IMG/VR virus record: IMGVR_UViG_3300030118_002829
Coordinates: 1 to 58,710 of that record
Length of the DNA stretch: 58,710 nucleotides
Reading direction: 5' to 3' (one strand)
Source of the DNA: a virus
Shown here: positions 34,629 through 43,284 of the stretch, one piece after another
Position numbering within the stretch: position 1 is the first letter of the stretch
How the letters are laid out: the number at the start of each line of letters is the position of its first letter
Notes under the pieces: model-generated
Databases searched by the model: none
What the model was told of the DNA's origin: nothing
What the model saw: only the letters and a program-made list of their open reading frames with translations
Translations under genes and position numbers: made by a program

Positions 34629-35306
34629 TCAATACTCCTTTATCATTGTCATTATTCCTCGGTAGACCATTTCTGGGTCCGATTTGGCAGATACGATGTA
34701 TTTGAAACATGGTATGCCTCTATCCTGTAATCGTTGCATACCGAGTCTGAACGGTTCAAAAATTGGATGTTTCTCAATAGCCCCGTTGTGTTCATACTTA
34801 TCCTTCCACAAATCATACTTGTTGGCCCATATGCCTACTGCGATTGGGAAATCCTTGTCTTTCTTCTTTTTAGTTTTACCCTTTCCTAAACGCCAAAAGT
34901 TATCACAAATTGTATCAACTAAAAACTGCCAAGATAATTGATGTTCTAGATTGTATGCTTCTGATAAATGACGGTCATCTATCATGAATATGATGTATTT
35001 TACTTTCCTTTTCATCATATCTTTTTTCCATGCATCCCAGTAATATGATTGTCCTCCCACATCAGCAGTTTTGATGGTTCGACTATCCTTATCTATTTTT
35101 ACTGTTTTTCTACTTGCACGATGTAATCCCTTTGTTCTCTCTTTAACTACTGGGACTTCACCTCTAGTTCTCAATTGACGATGTAAAGTAGTTTTACCTG
35201 CTTTACTAGCACCATATACTCCAAAGTTTAACGCATGTATTCTTTGATACGCTTTAGCCATTGCTTCAGCCGCTAATATAGAGAAGCCCGTCAATAGTGT
35301 GGCCAT
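34629..35306 (-). CDS. Arf/Ras-like small GTPase
   Basis: 225 residues with the full set of small-GTPase motifs: G1 GASKAGKT (32-39), G3 DVGGQ (82-86), G4 NKYD (162-165) and G5 SAK (206-208). The DVGGQ form is typical of Arf/SRPRB-like GTPases. The N-terminal 25 residues are Ala/Leu-rich and amphipathic, which could anchor it to a membrane. A Lys-rich insert (KGKTKKKKDKD) precedes G4. It is encoded within the virion gene block, between small membrane proteins and a zinc protein. I know no standard role for such a GTPase in tailed viruses. Confidence 0.88.
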   Translation of the reverse strand: MATLLTGFSILAAEAMAKAYQRIHALNFGVYGASKAGKTTLHRQLRTRGEVPVVKERTKGLHRASRKTVKIDKDSRTIKTADVGGQSYYWDAWKKDMMKRKVKYIIFMIDDRHLSEAYNLEHQLSWQFLVDTICDNFWRLGKGKTKKKKDKDFPIAVGIWANKYDLWKDKYEHNGAIEKHPIFEPFRLGMQRLQDRGIPCFKYIVSAKSDPEMVYRGIMTMIKEY

Positions 35307-35309
35307 ACA

Positions 35310-35528
35310 TCAGTCCCACCCTACTAACTCCTTTAAATTATCAATGGCCATTCCAATCAAATCTACGCCCATTGCACCCATTATGTTACCAATCAAAAAG
35401 AAAAATACAGTTGAGGTAATACCCCAAATCCAGTATCTAACCTTCAAAAAGAATATATCAGCAGAATGCGCCCTAGACAAATCATACGCTAAAGACTGTT
35501 CATCTACTCCTAAGAGTCTATCTAACAA
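35310..35528 (-). CDS. Small membrane protein
   Basis: 72 residues. A hydrophobic stretch WGITSTVFFFLIGNIMGAMG (about 34-53) follows a soluble N-terminus with an amphipathic helix; a second short hydrophobic helix (VDLIGMAIDNLKELV) ends the protein. It is three bases upstream of the GTPase gene, so the two may form a membrane-associated unit. No family recognised. Confidence 0.55.
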   Translation of the reverse strand: MLDRLLGVDEQSLAYDLSRAHSADIFFLKVRYWIWGITSTVFFFLIGNIMGAMGVDLIGMAIDNLKELVGWD

Positions 35529-35540
35529 AAAGCATCACCT

Positions 35541-35921
35541 TCATTCTAATGCTTGAAGGAATGTTTCAGATACCTCATCATAGGATTGTTGTGGGCCACC
35601 GTAATAGTTTAGATTTCTACCTTTCATAGATTCTCTAATCTTTTGCTTTTGGTTTTCATCCCTTTGTTTCTTTTCCCAATACATGTCTATCTTTCTATTC
35701 AATAACCACATTTCAAATCTATCATTAATTGCTAAATCAAAAAGTGCTTTCTGTAACATGATTACACCTACTGTAATCAAGCCAAACAATACTGCGTGTG
35801 TAACTGCCGTAAATGGTAATTGACTACCATAGTTGGAATAGAAATAAACATTCATTCCACACATTGCACCTACATACATTATCGTCATTATCAGCCTAGT
35901 ATCTTTATTTATAGCCGCCAT
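35541..35921 (-). CDS. Membrane protein with two transmembrane helices
   Basis: 126 residues from ATG 35921, which has a GAGGGATATA ribosome-binding site; an upstream ATG at 35945 lacks one and overlaps the previous gene. Two hydrophobic segments (LIMTIMYVGAMCGMNVYFY and AVTHAVLFGLITVGVIMLQ) form a hairpin, followed by a charged helical tail (DMYWEKKQRDENQKQKIRE). It precedes another membrane protein and the GTPase. Membrane proteins in a head-gene block are unusual. Confidence 0.6.
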   Translation of the reverse strand: MAAINKDTRLIMTIMYVGAMCGMNVYFYSNYGSQLPFTAVTHAVLFGLITVGVIMLQKALFDLAINDRFEMWLLNRKIDMYWEKKQRDENQKQKIRESMKGRNLNYYGGPQQSYDEVSETFLQALE

Positions 35922-35931
35922 TATATCCCTC

Positions 35932-36243
35932 TCAAATAAATTCAACGGTGAATGTAGCGGCTGAACCCGATGCCACAGTCACATCAGCATACAGTCCATT
36001 TTTGAAAAGAACTCCGTGCATATCTGCTTCTGCGTAAGGAAGAAGCCCAAAATCAACTACAAGTTGGCCAATCAATGTATCATTACTTGCACCTGCTGAT
36101 GAAGTAGCGTCATATACTTTGATATTAGTTAGGCCAGCCACTGTTGCCAATCCATGAATACTTGTTAGTTTACCTTGTCCTGTAACAATTTGAGTGTCAG
36201 CAGTTATGCCACCACTACTTCTACAACCACCTATTCCAGTCAT
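35932..36243 (-). CDS. Small beta-rich virion protein (decoration-like)
   Basis: 103 residues from the ATG at 36243 (GAGGGAATGCAG precedes it). Composition is Gly/Ala/Thr/Val-rich with alternating strands: KLTSIHGLATVAGLTNIKVYDAT, LLPYAEADMHGVLFKNGLYADVTVASGS. This strand order is common in small capsid-decorating or cap proteins of marine phages. It follows the capsid and two other small head genes. A TATTTA run about 25 bases upstream could be a weak promoter. Confidence 0.5.
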   Translation of the reverse strand: MTGIGGCRSSGGITADTQIVTGQGKLTSIHGLATVAGLTNIKVYDATSSAGASNDTLIGQLVVDFGLLPYAEADMHGVLFKNGLYADVTVASGSAATFTVEFI

Positions 36244-36289
36244 CTGCATTCCCTCGTTAAGAGATGCTAAATACTTTCAGCGTATAAGG

Positions 36290-36697
36290 TTACTCATCAG
36301 TAGAAGTTTCTTCTGATGTTTCCTCAACAGGGGTTTCAGTAGCAGGTTTAGAGGAAGTTAAAGTGGATTTAACTGCCGCTACTGTTTTCTTAGGAACCTC
36401 TGCCGCTTTCTTTGCTACTGTCTTTTTAGGTAACAAAGCAGTCTTTACGGCTTTAGGTTCAACGCTAAGTTTTTCTCCCATTTCAGTCAGCAATTCTTCG
36501 GGTAGTTCCTTGAAATCTGCATCAGTAAATTCGACTATAAAGTTAGGGTCTTTCATATACATAACTGCAACTTGCGAATTAACTTCTTGGGTTACTCCTG
36601 CTATGAACTCAATATTCTGAAAGATAAAGGAAGAAACACAAAGTCTTTCATCCTGTTCATGCCTAGGCAATAAAGTTACTTTAGCCAAAGGTATCAC
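36290..36697 (-). CDS. Small head-region protein with Lys/Ala-rich disordered tail
   Basis: 135 residues. Residues 1-85 are folded (SFIFQNIEFIAGVTQEVNSQ, FTDADFKELPEELLTEMG). Residues 88-120 are Lys/Ala/Pro/Thr-rich (KKTVAKKAAEVPKKTVAAVK), resembling nucleic-acid-binding tails, and the end is Glu/Thr-rich. Located just downstream of the capsid gene pair. No family recognised. Confidence 0.5.
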   Translation of the reverse strand: MIPLAKVTLLPRHEQDERLCVSSFIFQNIEFIAGVTQEVNSQVAVMYMKDPNFIVEFTDADFKELPEELLTEMGEKLSVEPKAVKTALLPKKTVAKKAAEVPKKTVAAVKSTLTSSKPATETPVEETSEETSTDE

Positions 36698-36699
36698 CC

Positions 36700-37038
36700 T
36701 CAGATAAGACCGTATGCTCTCACTCTAACAGTTCCTTCATTTGAAGTTCCAGATTGTTCAGAACTACCAACATTTAGAAGAATAGCAAAGGTGGAGGAAG
36801 AAGCGTATGCTCCTGTTTCAGCAGTTACTACTGCTCTAGCGGAATGAGTTTCTTCCTCAACACCTGTTACTATTACACAATTAACTGTGGATAAACCTAA
36901 ATCAGAAGCGGAAATAACTTCACCGTTTTGAGTATATGCAGTAATATCAATTGCTGCATCCACAAAGTATTCATCACCCGAAACTCTAGGGGCAGTTGCT
37001 CCCTTATGGTCTGCGATTATAGTTATACTGTGAGTCAC
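36700..37038 (-). CDS. Small beta-rich protein next to the capsid gene (decoration-like)
   Basis: 112 residues with alternating polar and hydrophobic strands (SITIIADHKGATAPRVSG, VNCVIVTGVEEETHSARAVV, GTVRVRAYGLI). Ten bases after the capsid gene, the usual spot for capsid decoration proteins. No specific match recognised. Confidence 0.5.
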   Translation of the reverse strand: MTHSITIIADHKGATAPRVSGDEYFVDAAIDITAYTQNGEVISASDLGLSTVNCVIVTGVEEETHSARAVVTAETGAYASSSTFAILLNVGSSEQSGTSNEGTVRVRAYGLI

Positions 37039-37048
37039 TTAAATCACC

Positions 37049-38401
37049 TCACTTCAAGTTGGTGATTTTACCTTGTCCTCTGAAGAAGGTGCAACCAGTC
37101 TCTCCCATTGTTCTGTAAAGTCCTCTGTTACCTAGAACACCTACACCGAATGGGTTTCCATGAGAAATACCATCCTCAAAGTATTGGGTAGGCTTCATTG
37201 TAGCAAACCATAGATGGTCAGTGTCTAGCAATAGCATGTCGGATAGACCGCTTGTTGCCGCACCTGTCTTTGGCATGTCTTTACAAGGAATTAGTGGAAT
37301 ATCGTAGTATGTTGCGACTCTGAATCCGACTTCTTGACCTTTAACACCCTTTACACCGTTATGGGTTGGGATAACTTCTTTAGCATCCATGAATCTTTCT
37401 TGGCTTTGTAGCAAGTCAGACAATGCTTGGATGGTATCATATCCAGTTAGGATAACCTTTGGAGTTCCGCCATTCAATCTTAGATTCTGGATAACATCGT
37501 TAATGATGCTTAGTGTTAGAACACGACCCGCAGTAGCATAAGAAGCACCGTAGTTTACGACTGAATCCATGAAAGATGCGCCACTTGCTCTTGAGTTGTT
37601 ACCGTAAAGAGTTGTTACATCAGCGTCTAGGTCAGCAATAGCACTAGAAACACTTGAAAGTCTATCTAGTTCACCACCTGTATCTGACAACTCATCGTTA
37701 CTGCTAACAATCTTCAATAGAGAAGTATAGTTTTCACGAATTCTACCAGTTGAGGTATCATTACCTAGTGTGTCATAGTTTTCAAGAGGCATTACTAGCA
37801 TAACCGATTGAGATTCTGCGTGGAATTTACCCATATCTTCACGAATGAGTTTACGAATGTCTCCAACACCATCATCAATCTTAGCCATTTCAGCCGCAAG
37901 TTCTGAGTAATCGAACATATGAGCAACAATCTTTGGATTCATGTGTAGAGTTGTGTATTCGGGAGCAAGGGCTTTCAACTGTGTGCTATCCAATGCTTCG
38001 TTTTCTCCAACACCACCGAGCAAATCTCCATCGGGAGTTGCTGAACCTTGTGCGCCAGTTCCAGTAGTTGCGCCAACTGCGAAAGCAGCAGCACTACCAC
38101 CTTGAGGTCTGTTAATCATAACTCTCCAACCGCTAGAGGTATATGGCCTCTTAGGTAGAATAGATAGTGGATTAATTTCTTGGTTAATCATTGACCAAAC
38201 TTTTTGGCCGTAAACCATATTGTAAAGTGCGGTTAGGTTTGAACCTGCACTTCCGTTAAGAGTTAGTGCAGTATCAGACGAACCAGTAAAACCACTGTTG
38301 ATAGAACCAACAATACCAGCCGACTTCAATAGGTTGTTTCCACCCATGTTACCATAGGTTGCTCTTTCCAAATCTTGAATTGTGTTAATATATTTTGTCA
38401 T
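37049..38401 (-). CDS. Major capsid protein (HK97 fold)
   Basis: 450 residues from ATG 38401, the second of two ATGs, because AAGGAG abuts the first. The helical N-terminus, E-loop-like region with glycine repeats (AFAVGATTGTGAQGSATP), spine/P-domain region and C-terminal A-domain (VILTGYDTIQALSDLLQSQ, then YYDIPLIPCKDMP, MLLLDTDHLWFATMKP) are typical of HK97-type capsid proteins in marine tailed viruses. It follows the protease/scaffold gene. The strong ribosome-binding site agrees with high expression. Confidence 0.85.
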   Translation of the reverse strand: MTKYINTIQDLERATYGNMGGNNLLKSAGIVGSINSGFTGSSDTALTLNGSAGSNLTALYNMVYGQKVWSMINQEINPLSILPKRPYTSSGWRVMINRPQGGSAAAFAVGATTGTGAQGSATPDGDLLGGVGENEALDSTQLKALAPEYTTLHMNPKIVAHMFDYSELAAEMAKIDDGVGDIRKLIREDMGKFHAESQSVMLVMPLENYDTLGNDTSTGRIRENYTSLLKIVSSNDELSDTGGELDRLSSVSSAIADLDADVTTLYGNNSRASGASFMDSVVNYGASYATAGRVLTLSIINDVIQNLRLNGGTPKVILTGYDTIQALSDLLQSQERFMDAKEVIPTHNGVKGVKGQEVGFRVATYYDIPLIPCKDMPKTGAATSGLSDMLLLDTDHLWFATMKPTQYFEDGISHGNPFGVGVLGNRGLYRTMGETGCTFFRGQGKITNLK

Positions 38402-38434
38402 CTTCTTCATCTCCTTGTTATTTCTCTAATGGGT

Positions 38435-39967
38435 TTAGAGTTGTCCCTCCAATCTTTCAACTAGAGCGTTAATGTCACTCCAATCCATCTTTGCGATTTC
38501 ATCACCATTAGGAATGTTTAGTTCTGCAACTGCTTCTTCTTGCTTACGAATTACAGTTTCTTCTTCTGCCTTTAGGTTAGTAAGAAGGTCAGTAAATTGC
38601 TTTCTTAGTTCAGCGACTTCTGCTTTAGCATCATAGTTTGCTTTCTCGATTTCCTCAGTCTTAGCAACCATTTCAGCATCAAATCTTGCTTGGAATCCAG
38701 ACTTTACTTTCTCAAAAGCCATCTTCTCAAGTTGTTCTGCTTTAAATTCAGCGTAAGCCTTCTCCAAGTTTTCGGGAGATAGGTCAAGAGTAGATTGGTC
38801 TTCAAACTTAGCCATGTATTTACCATCCAATTGAGGATGAGGGTCATCTACATATTCACCTGCGTTACCTGCTTCTACTTGACCAGTAGCCAAATCTGGT
38901 CTTGACTTCTGTTCCATGTCATCAGCCATTTCCATGTCATCTTTCTTGTCACCAGTATCCATGTATTCTCCACCCATTCCTTTTTCTTCGGGGTGCATTC
39001 CTTTTTCATGCATACCTTTCTCATCTTCTTCCTTATCCATGTAAGTCTTTTCTTCTTCTTCTTTAGCGACCATTTCTGTTCCCTCGGATATTTTGTCATT
39101 TTTCTCTATGTTCTTTATAGTGTTTTCCGTAGATTTGTTCATTTGATTCATTCTATCACGATTAAACCTATCTACCATTCTTTGTAGTTCAGCCCTTTCA
39201 ATTATACCTCTACCTAATGCCTGTTCATACGGACCCATTGACACTTCGCCAGTGGTATTTTCCATATCGTCTTTCATAGCATCTATTACCTCTTTCTTTG
39301 TGTAATTCTTTCCGCTAGTCAATACTTCTAGGTATTGCATCTTTACTACGCTTTCATTATTGTATGCGGCATTTGCTTCATCCAATGTCTTGTTCAGTTC
39401 TTCTAGTGCTTTGCTTATTGCATCCATTTTATCACCTTTTTCCATTTTTAGTATGTCAAATTTGGCTTCGGGGTTAATTCCCTTTTCACAAATCGTTACT
39501 TCATGGAGTTCTAATTTGGAGATTTCATTATATTCTCCGTATTCTTTGTGGGTCTTCTTTCTCTTTTCTAAGGCTTGACCCCCAATACTAAATGAGCGTA
39601 GAGAACCATCTCTAATTTCTCTACCAACCTCTTTTGCTTTTTCTATGTCTTCTCTCATCTTAATGACAACAAAGAATCCAACATCATCTACTTCGGTCTT
39701 GTATAGTTTACCTGTTTTATCTCTATAACTAGGAATAACCTCTCCAACTTGAACATTAGAATGATTAGTCATTACATTTCTAAACTTGGTAATCTTCATG
39801 TATTTCTCTACTGCTTCTTGTAGAGCATCAAGGGTAATAAGGTCGTTCTGCTTATCTACCATTTCAATAGAAGCATATCCTCCAATGACTAAATTATTGG
39901 ATTTAAGAATAGTAAACGGGTCATTTCTAATTGCATTAATAGAAGGACTGGCAACTAAAGAACCCAT
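38435..39967 (-). CDS. Prohead protease fused to scaffold domain
   Basis: 510 residues. The N-terminal 165 fit the HK97-family serine protease: VIGGYASIEMVDKQNDL, NVMTNHSNVQVGEV (His) and GSLRSFSIGGQA (Ser), then LHEVTICEKGINPEA. Residues 175-510 are helical and charged, as in scaffolds fused to proteases, with a Met/Glu/Lys/Asp-rich stretch. The C-terminal end, DEIAKMDWSDINALVERL, is nearly repeated in the 78-residue protein at 42695-42931. The scaffold part shapes the prohead and is expected to be cleaved by the protease. It lies immediately upstream of the capsid gene. Confidence 0.85.
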   Translation of the reverse strand: MGSLVASPSINAIRNDPFTILKSNNLVIGGYASIEMVDKQNDLITLDALQEAVEKYMKITKFRNVMTNHSNVQVGEVIPSYRDKTGKLYKTEVDDVGFFVVIKMREDIEKAKEVGREIRDGSLRSFSIGGQALEKRKKTHKEYGEYNEISKLELHEVTICEKGINPEAKFDILKMEKGDKMDAISKALEELNKTLDEANAAYNNESVVKMQYLEVLTSGKNYTKKEVIDAMKDDMENTTGEVSMGPYEQALGRGIIERAELQRMVDRFNRDRMNQMNKSTENTIKNIEKNDKISEGTEMVAKEEEEKTYMDKEEDEKGMHEKGMHPEEKGMGGEYMDTGDKKDDMEMADDMEQKSRPDLATGQVEAGNAGEYVDDPHPQLDGKYMAKFEDQSTLDLSPENLEKAYAEFKAEQLEKMAFEKVKSGFQARFDAEMVAKTEEIEKANYDAKAEVAELRKQFTDLLTNLKAEEETVIRKQEEAVAELNIPNGDEIAKMDWSDINALVERLEGQL

Positions 39968-40004
39968 AACTATTCTTTTTTTACAATTTCTATATTACCT
40001 TTTC
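39968..40004 (-). promoter_or_regulatory. Possible promoter for the protease/capsid genes
   Basis: A 37-base AT-rich gap. On the - strand GGTAATATAG lies about 23-30 bases before ATG 39967, where no ribosome-binding site is seen, so a TATA-driven leaderless transcript is possible. This rests on spacing alone in AT-rich DNA. Confidence 0.25.
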
Positions 40005-42488
40005 CTAAATTTTTAATTTAAAATCCTTATCTTCTCTAATGTCCCAAAGGCCATCGTCTGTTTCGGGGTCTACGGGTTTTTGTTCTATACCAGTCCAAGC
40101 GAGCCACCTATCCTTTCCTTCTACTGGTATAACTCTAACATGAAACTTAGTATCAAATTTATTTCCAGTTAATATGTATTCATGATAACCATGTCTCTGA
40201 ACTCCTAATTCTACTTTACCAGAATCTATGAGTTTACCAACTTCTATTTTCCTTACAACTTGTGCAGGGTATTTACCCGATTTACCAAATAGAGTAAAAA
40301 TATCATCTTCATTTTCTATTGCTATGTCCCAACCAATAGTTTCGTCTGATAATTTGAATAAGATAGAAAGATTACCATCGTCTTTATAATAAATTTTGAA
40401 ATCACCATTGCGATATTTATCGGGAGTTTTGTATTTAGATTTTAGAACATCCTTTTCTAGAATATCGGGTTCAGCAAAAAATAAATTCTTTTCTTTATCA
40501 TAACCAATATCTTCTAGATTTTTTAGATAATTCATTAATGCTTTAGGTTTACTATCAAAGATATTATTGTAAGGTTTCTTCTGTTTTTCATTGACAAAAT
40601 CTTCTATTTTAGAAAATGGAGATTCACCGTTCTCTAAAAGATAATTCCTAATTGATACTCTGAATGCTCCCTTTTCTCTTTTTATCAATTCTTCTATTTC
40701 TGTCTTCCAAACATCAATATCTAGTAAAGCATTCTTAGCCATCAGATTATTTTCTTCAAATCCATAAAATGTAAATCCATCTAAATCTGATTTGATAATG
40801 GCAGTAGCATTACCGTGAATAGTATCACTTATGCGAAATCCCTTCTCTAATGCTTCTATATCATAGTTGAGTGATTTCTTAGTATCTTGAGATAATAGGT
40901 CTAATGTAATCAGTTTTTCGGGAAGTTCGACTTCGGGTATTTCTATAACTTTAGCGGAAAATAAAGTATAGCCTTCATCATTTTTCTTTACTTCATCTAT
41001 CTTAACACGAATAATAGTTCCAACTTCAACATCTATTTTTGTGTTCAATGCTTTACCAACATTAAGATATTCTCTATCATTAATTGTCTTAGTATTAGAG
41101 TAAGTATCCTTATCTGTTAATGGACCTGCCCCTAGAGTATAGGTAAACATATTTGATTTAGTGGTTTTCTTATCTAAAACCATCATATCCAAATCTACAA
41201 ACTTTTTCCACTTAACCCATTTAGGATTTTTCTTAGTTCCTATAAAGTAAGTAGAAGTTACATCTTTTATCACTACTCCTTCAGCAGTAGGAATTTTCAT
41301 AATTTCTTTTGAGTATTCTTCGACTTCTTTCACAGAATCAGCATAGCGAGTATCTTTCTTAGAAGGGAACGCTAACTTCTCATGAGAATGGGTAGAATAA
41401 TTATTGAATAAAATAGTCATTCTTTCTATGAGTTCTTTCTCATGTAATTCTTCACTTTCATGTCTCATTATGTCGAATACATGCGCTCTCAATTCCGTAT
41501 CTGATTCTTTGTCTTTGAAGATTCTAGCAACTACCTCTGCTCGATGTAATGCTTCTTTACCCTTGAATAGTAAAAGTTCAGCATCTAAAATACAATCTCC
41601 GAAATGTTTGGCTTTCATTACCTTAACTTGTTCGGGACATTTCTTTGTAATGTCTTTGCCATTAAACGAGAATATCTTAACTTGGTTATCTATCTTATGA
41701 ATCTGAATTCGCATCCCATCGTATTTTTCTTGGACTACCCACTTTCCAGTGAATCCTCTTAATTGTTCTAAATCATCAATCTCAAATATTCGATACATTG
41801 GTTTGTTAGGAACCAAAAAATGTTCTTCGGCTTTCATAGCCTTTTCCAAACTAACAGTCTTATCCCAATTTTTACGACTGTGATGATTAACAAATACTTC
41901 CTCTAATAATTTTCTAGCACCTAGATATTTACCTTTGATTCTTTTTGTATCTTTATCATCACCATAATGCTCAACAATAAAATCTAAAATATCTTTTTCA
42001 GCAAGATTTAATCCCTTGAATCCTTCTGTAATATCATCGGGTTTCAAATCGTTTTTTTCCCATGCTTCATCACTAAGGGATTTGTCATGGTTTCTCATAG
42101 CCCAGTGTATAAACTTAGCAAACAAAGATTCGTTTTCCAACAACTCATCTAATACATCTTCTCCATATTTTACAGAGAACGGGTCCTTTACTATACCCGA
42201 TGAATATCTTAATTCCTTAACTTGAGAATATATCTTTCTAGCACTATCACTTTCTACATCTTCGGCTTCATCAGAAAATAATTCTTTTTCATTGATTATC
42301 TGTTTAATCTCTTTGCTAAATTCATCAATGTCATCCCATTGTTCTCTAAGAGTTTTAACTTCACTCGCCCATTTACTACCATATCTTTTCTTATCAGAAA
42401 GAGCAGATAAGTAAGACATTCTCATTTTTTCAAAGAATTGAATTACTCTAACAGTTAGAGGGTCATCTTTGATAACTGAGACAGGCAC
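40005..42488 (-). CDS. ATP-dependent DNA ligase with long N- and C-terminal extensions
   Basis: 827 residues; ordinary archaeal ligases have about 560-600. The nucleotidyltransferase core runs from about 225 to 430: motif I EKYDGMR (catalytic K255), DAELLLFKG, HVFDIMRHE, TAEGVVIKD and WVKWKKF. An OB-fold region follows to about 545. Residues 1-220 are helical and charged. The last 270 residues (VLKSKYKTPDKYRNGDFKIYY, VELGVQRHGYHEYILTGNKF, HVRVIPVEGKDRWLAWTG) form an added domain I do not recognise. It seals nicks in DNA. It sits among head genes, not replication genes, which suggests a role in packaging or inside the virion. Confidence 0.88.
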   Translation of the reverse strand: MPVSVIKDDPLTVRVIQFFEKMRMSYLSALSDKKRYGSKWASEVKTLREQWDDIDEFSKEIKQIINEKELFSDEAEDVESDSARKIYSQVKELRYSSGIVKDPFSVKYGEDVLDELLENESLFAKFIHWAMRNHDKSLSDEAWEKNDLKPDDITEGFKGLNLAEKDILDFIVEHYGDDKDTKRIKGKYLGARKLLEEVFVNHHSRKNWDKTVSLEKAMKAEEHFLVPNKPMYRIFEIDDLEQLRGFTGKWVVQEKYDGMRIQIHKIDNQVKIFSFNGKDITKKCPEQVKVMKAKHFGDCILDAELLLFKGKEALHRAEVVARIFKDKESDTELRAHVFDIMRHESEELHEKELIERMTILFNNYSTHSHEKLAFPSKKDTRYADSVKEVEEYSKEIMKIPTAEGVVIKDVTSTYFIGTKKNPKWVKWKKFVDLDMMVLDKKTTKSNMFTYTLGAGPLTDKDTYSNTKTINDREYLNVGKALNTKIDVEVGTIIRVKIDEVKKNDEGYTLFSAKVIEIPEVELPEKLITLDLLSQDTKKSLNYDIEALEKGFRISDTIHGNATAIIKSDLDGFTFYGFEENNLMAKNALLDIDVWKTEIEELIKREKGAFRVSIRNYLLENGESPFSKIEDFVNEKQKKPYNNIFDSKPKALMNYLKNLEDIGYDKEKNLFFAEPDILEKDVLKSKYKTPDKYRNGDFKIYYKDDGNLSILFKLSDETIGWDIAIENEDDIFTLFGKSGKYPAQVVRKIEVGKLIDSGKVELGVQRHGYHEYILTGNKFDTKFHVRVIPVEGKDRWLAWTGIEQKPVDPETDDGLWDIREDKDFKLKI

Positions 42489-42498
42489 ACATAATCAC

Positions 42499-42693
42499 CT
42501 ATTTCTTTTTGTTAGCACTAGCATAAACTCTTTCGCCAGCCTTTACATCTTGTCCTTTTGCTTCTTCAGCAAGATGACCAACTCCAAGTTCTTTGGTTAC
42601 TACCTTTTCGCCTTTTGTTCTTTTTAGTTTGACTTCTTCACCAACAACAAATTTCAGCAATTCATCCATGTATTCTTGTGTATATTTACTCAT
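42499..42693 (-). CDS. 64-residue hypothetical protein
   Basis: MSKYTQEYMDELLKFVVGEEVKLKR...: an N-terminal amphipathic helix and a Lys-rich C-terminal end. Lies one base after the stop of the 78-residue protein and before the ligase. No family recognised. Confidence 0.5.
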   Translation of the reverse strand: MSKYTQEYMDELLKFVVGEEVKLKRTKGEKVVTKELGVGHLAEEAKGQDVKAGERVYASANKKK

Positions 42694-42694
42694 T

Positions 42695-42931
42695 TCATTC
42701 TCCTCCTAGTCTATCTACTAAATCGTTAATCTCATCCCAACTCATCTTAGCAATTGTATCCGAATCAGGAACATCACTATGAGGTCTGATTGCGGGAGTT
42801 GGAGAATCAACAGTGACAATACCCGACTTCATTAGGATATTGTCGTTACTGTAAACCGTGTTTTCTATTTTCTTTATTCTACTTACTAACTCTTTTAGCA
42901 AGTCTACCATTTCATTATTTTCTTCTGTCAT
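42695..42931 (-). CDS. 78-residue protein sharing the scaffold's C-terminal motif
   Basis: The first 30 residues are a charged helix (MVDLLKELVSRIKKIEN). The C-terminal DTIAKMSWDEINDLVDRLGG closely matches the end of the protease/scaffold protein (DEIAKMDWSDINALVERLEG). A shared C-terminus suggests both bind the same partner, perhaps the capsid protein, as scaffold C-termini do in other tailed viruses. ATG overlaps the previous stop. No known family. Confidence 0.6.
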   Translation of the reverse strand: MTEENNEMVDLLKELVSRIKKIENTVYSNDNILMKSGIVTVDSPTPAIRPHSDVPDSDTIAKMSWDEINDLVDRLGGE

Positions 42932-43272
42932 TATTCATCATCCCTTAAACTTCTAGCACTTTTTGGATATACAACTTTTCTTACTTGGCGATACAACTGT
43001 TCGTATTGCTTACGAAGTTTGCTCGCAGTAGCGACCATATCAATATTCTGTTCGCTAATTGACTTTACTTTCTTTTTCATTTTAGAATCATCTTTGACCA
43101 AATCTAATTCACTCATCATGTCAATGAGTTCTCCTAACTTGGTAAAATCTTGACCGAAATATTCTGTGGGTTCAGCCGCTTGAAGTGTCTTTTTGAGTTG
43201 TTTCTTCTTTTTAGAATCAAGAGCATTGAGGATTTTACTTTCCTCTTTAATCAGCATATCTTCCCATGTCAT
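42931..43272 (-). CDS. Tagged small protein (MTWEDMLIK), helical
   Basis: 113 residues from ATG 43272 with GGTGAATAAT as ribosome-binding site; the GTG at 43281 is inside that signal. Begins MTWEDMLIKEE, a member of the repeated N-terminal motif. The rest is charged and helical, with many Lys (SKKKKQLKKTLQAAEP). Contains TEYFGQDFTKLGELIDMMSELDL and a C-terminal YRQVRKVVYPKSARSL. Function unknown; tag family suggests virion association. Confidence 0.6.
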   Translation of the reverse strand: MTWEDMLIKEESKILNALDSKKKKQLKKTLQAAEPTEYFGQDFTKLGELIDMMSELDLVKDDSKMKKKVKSISEQNIDMVATASKLRKQYEQLYRQVRKVVYPKSARSLRDDE

Positions 43273-43283
43273 ATTATTCACCT
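43259..43283 (-). repeat. Leader cassette copy 1 (25 bp)
   Basis: Contains GGTGAATAATATG, then codons for Met-Thr-Trp-Glu. It is identical over 25 bp to 52118-52142, although the two genes' remaining sequences are unrelated. Confidence 0.75.
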
Positions 43284-43284
43284 A

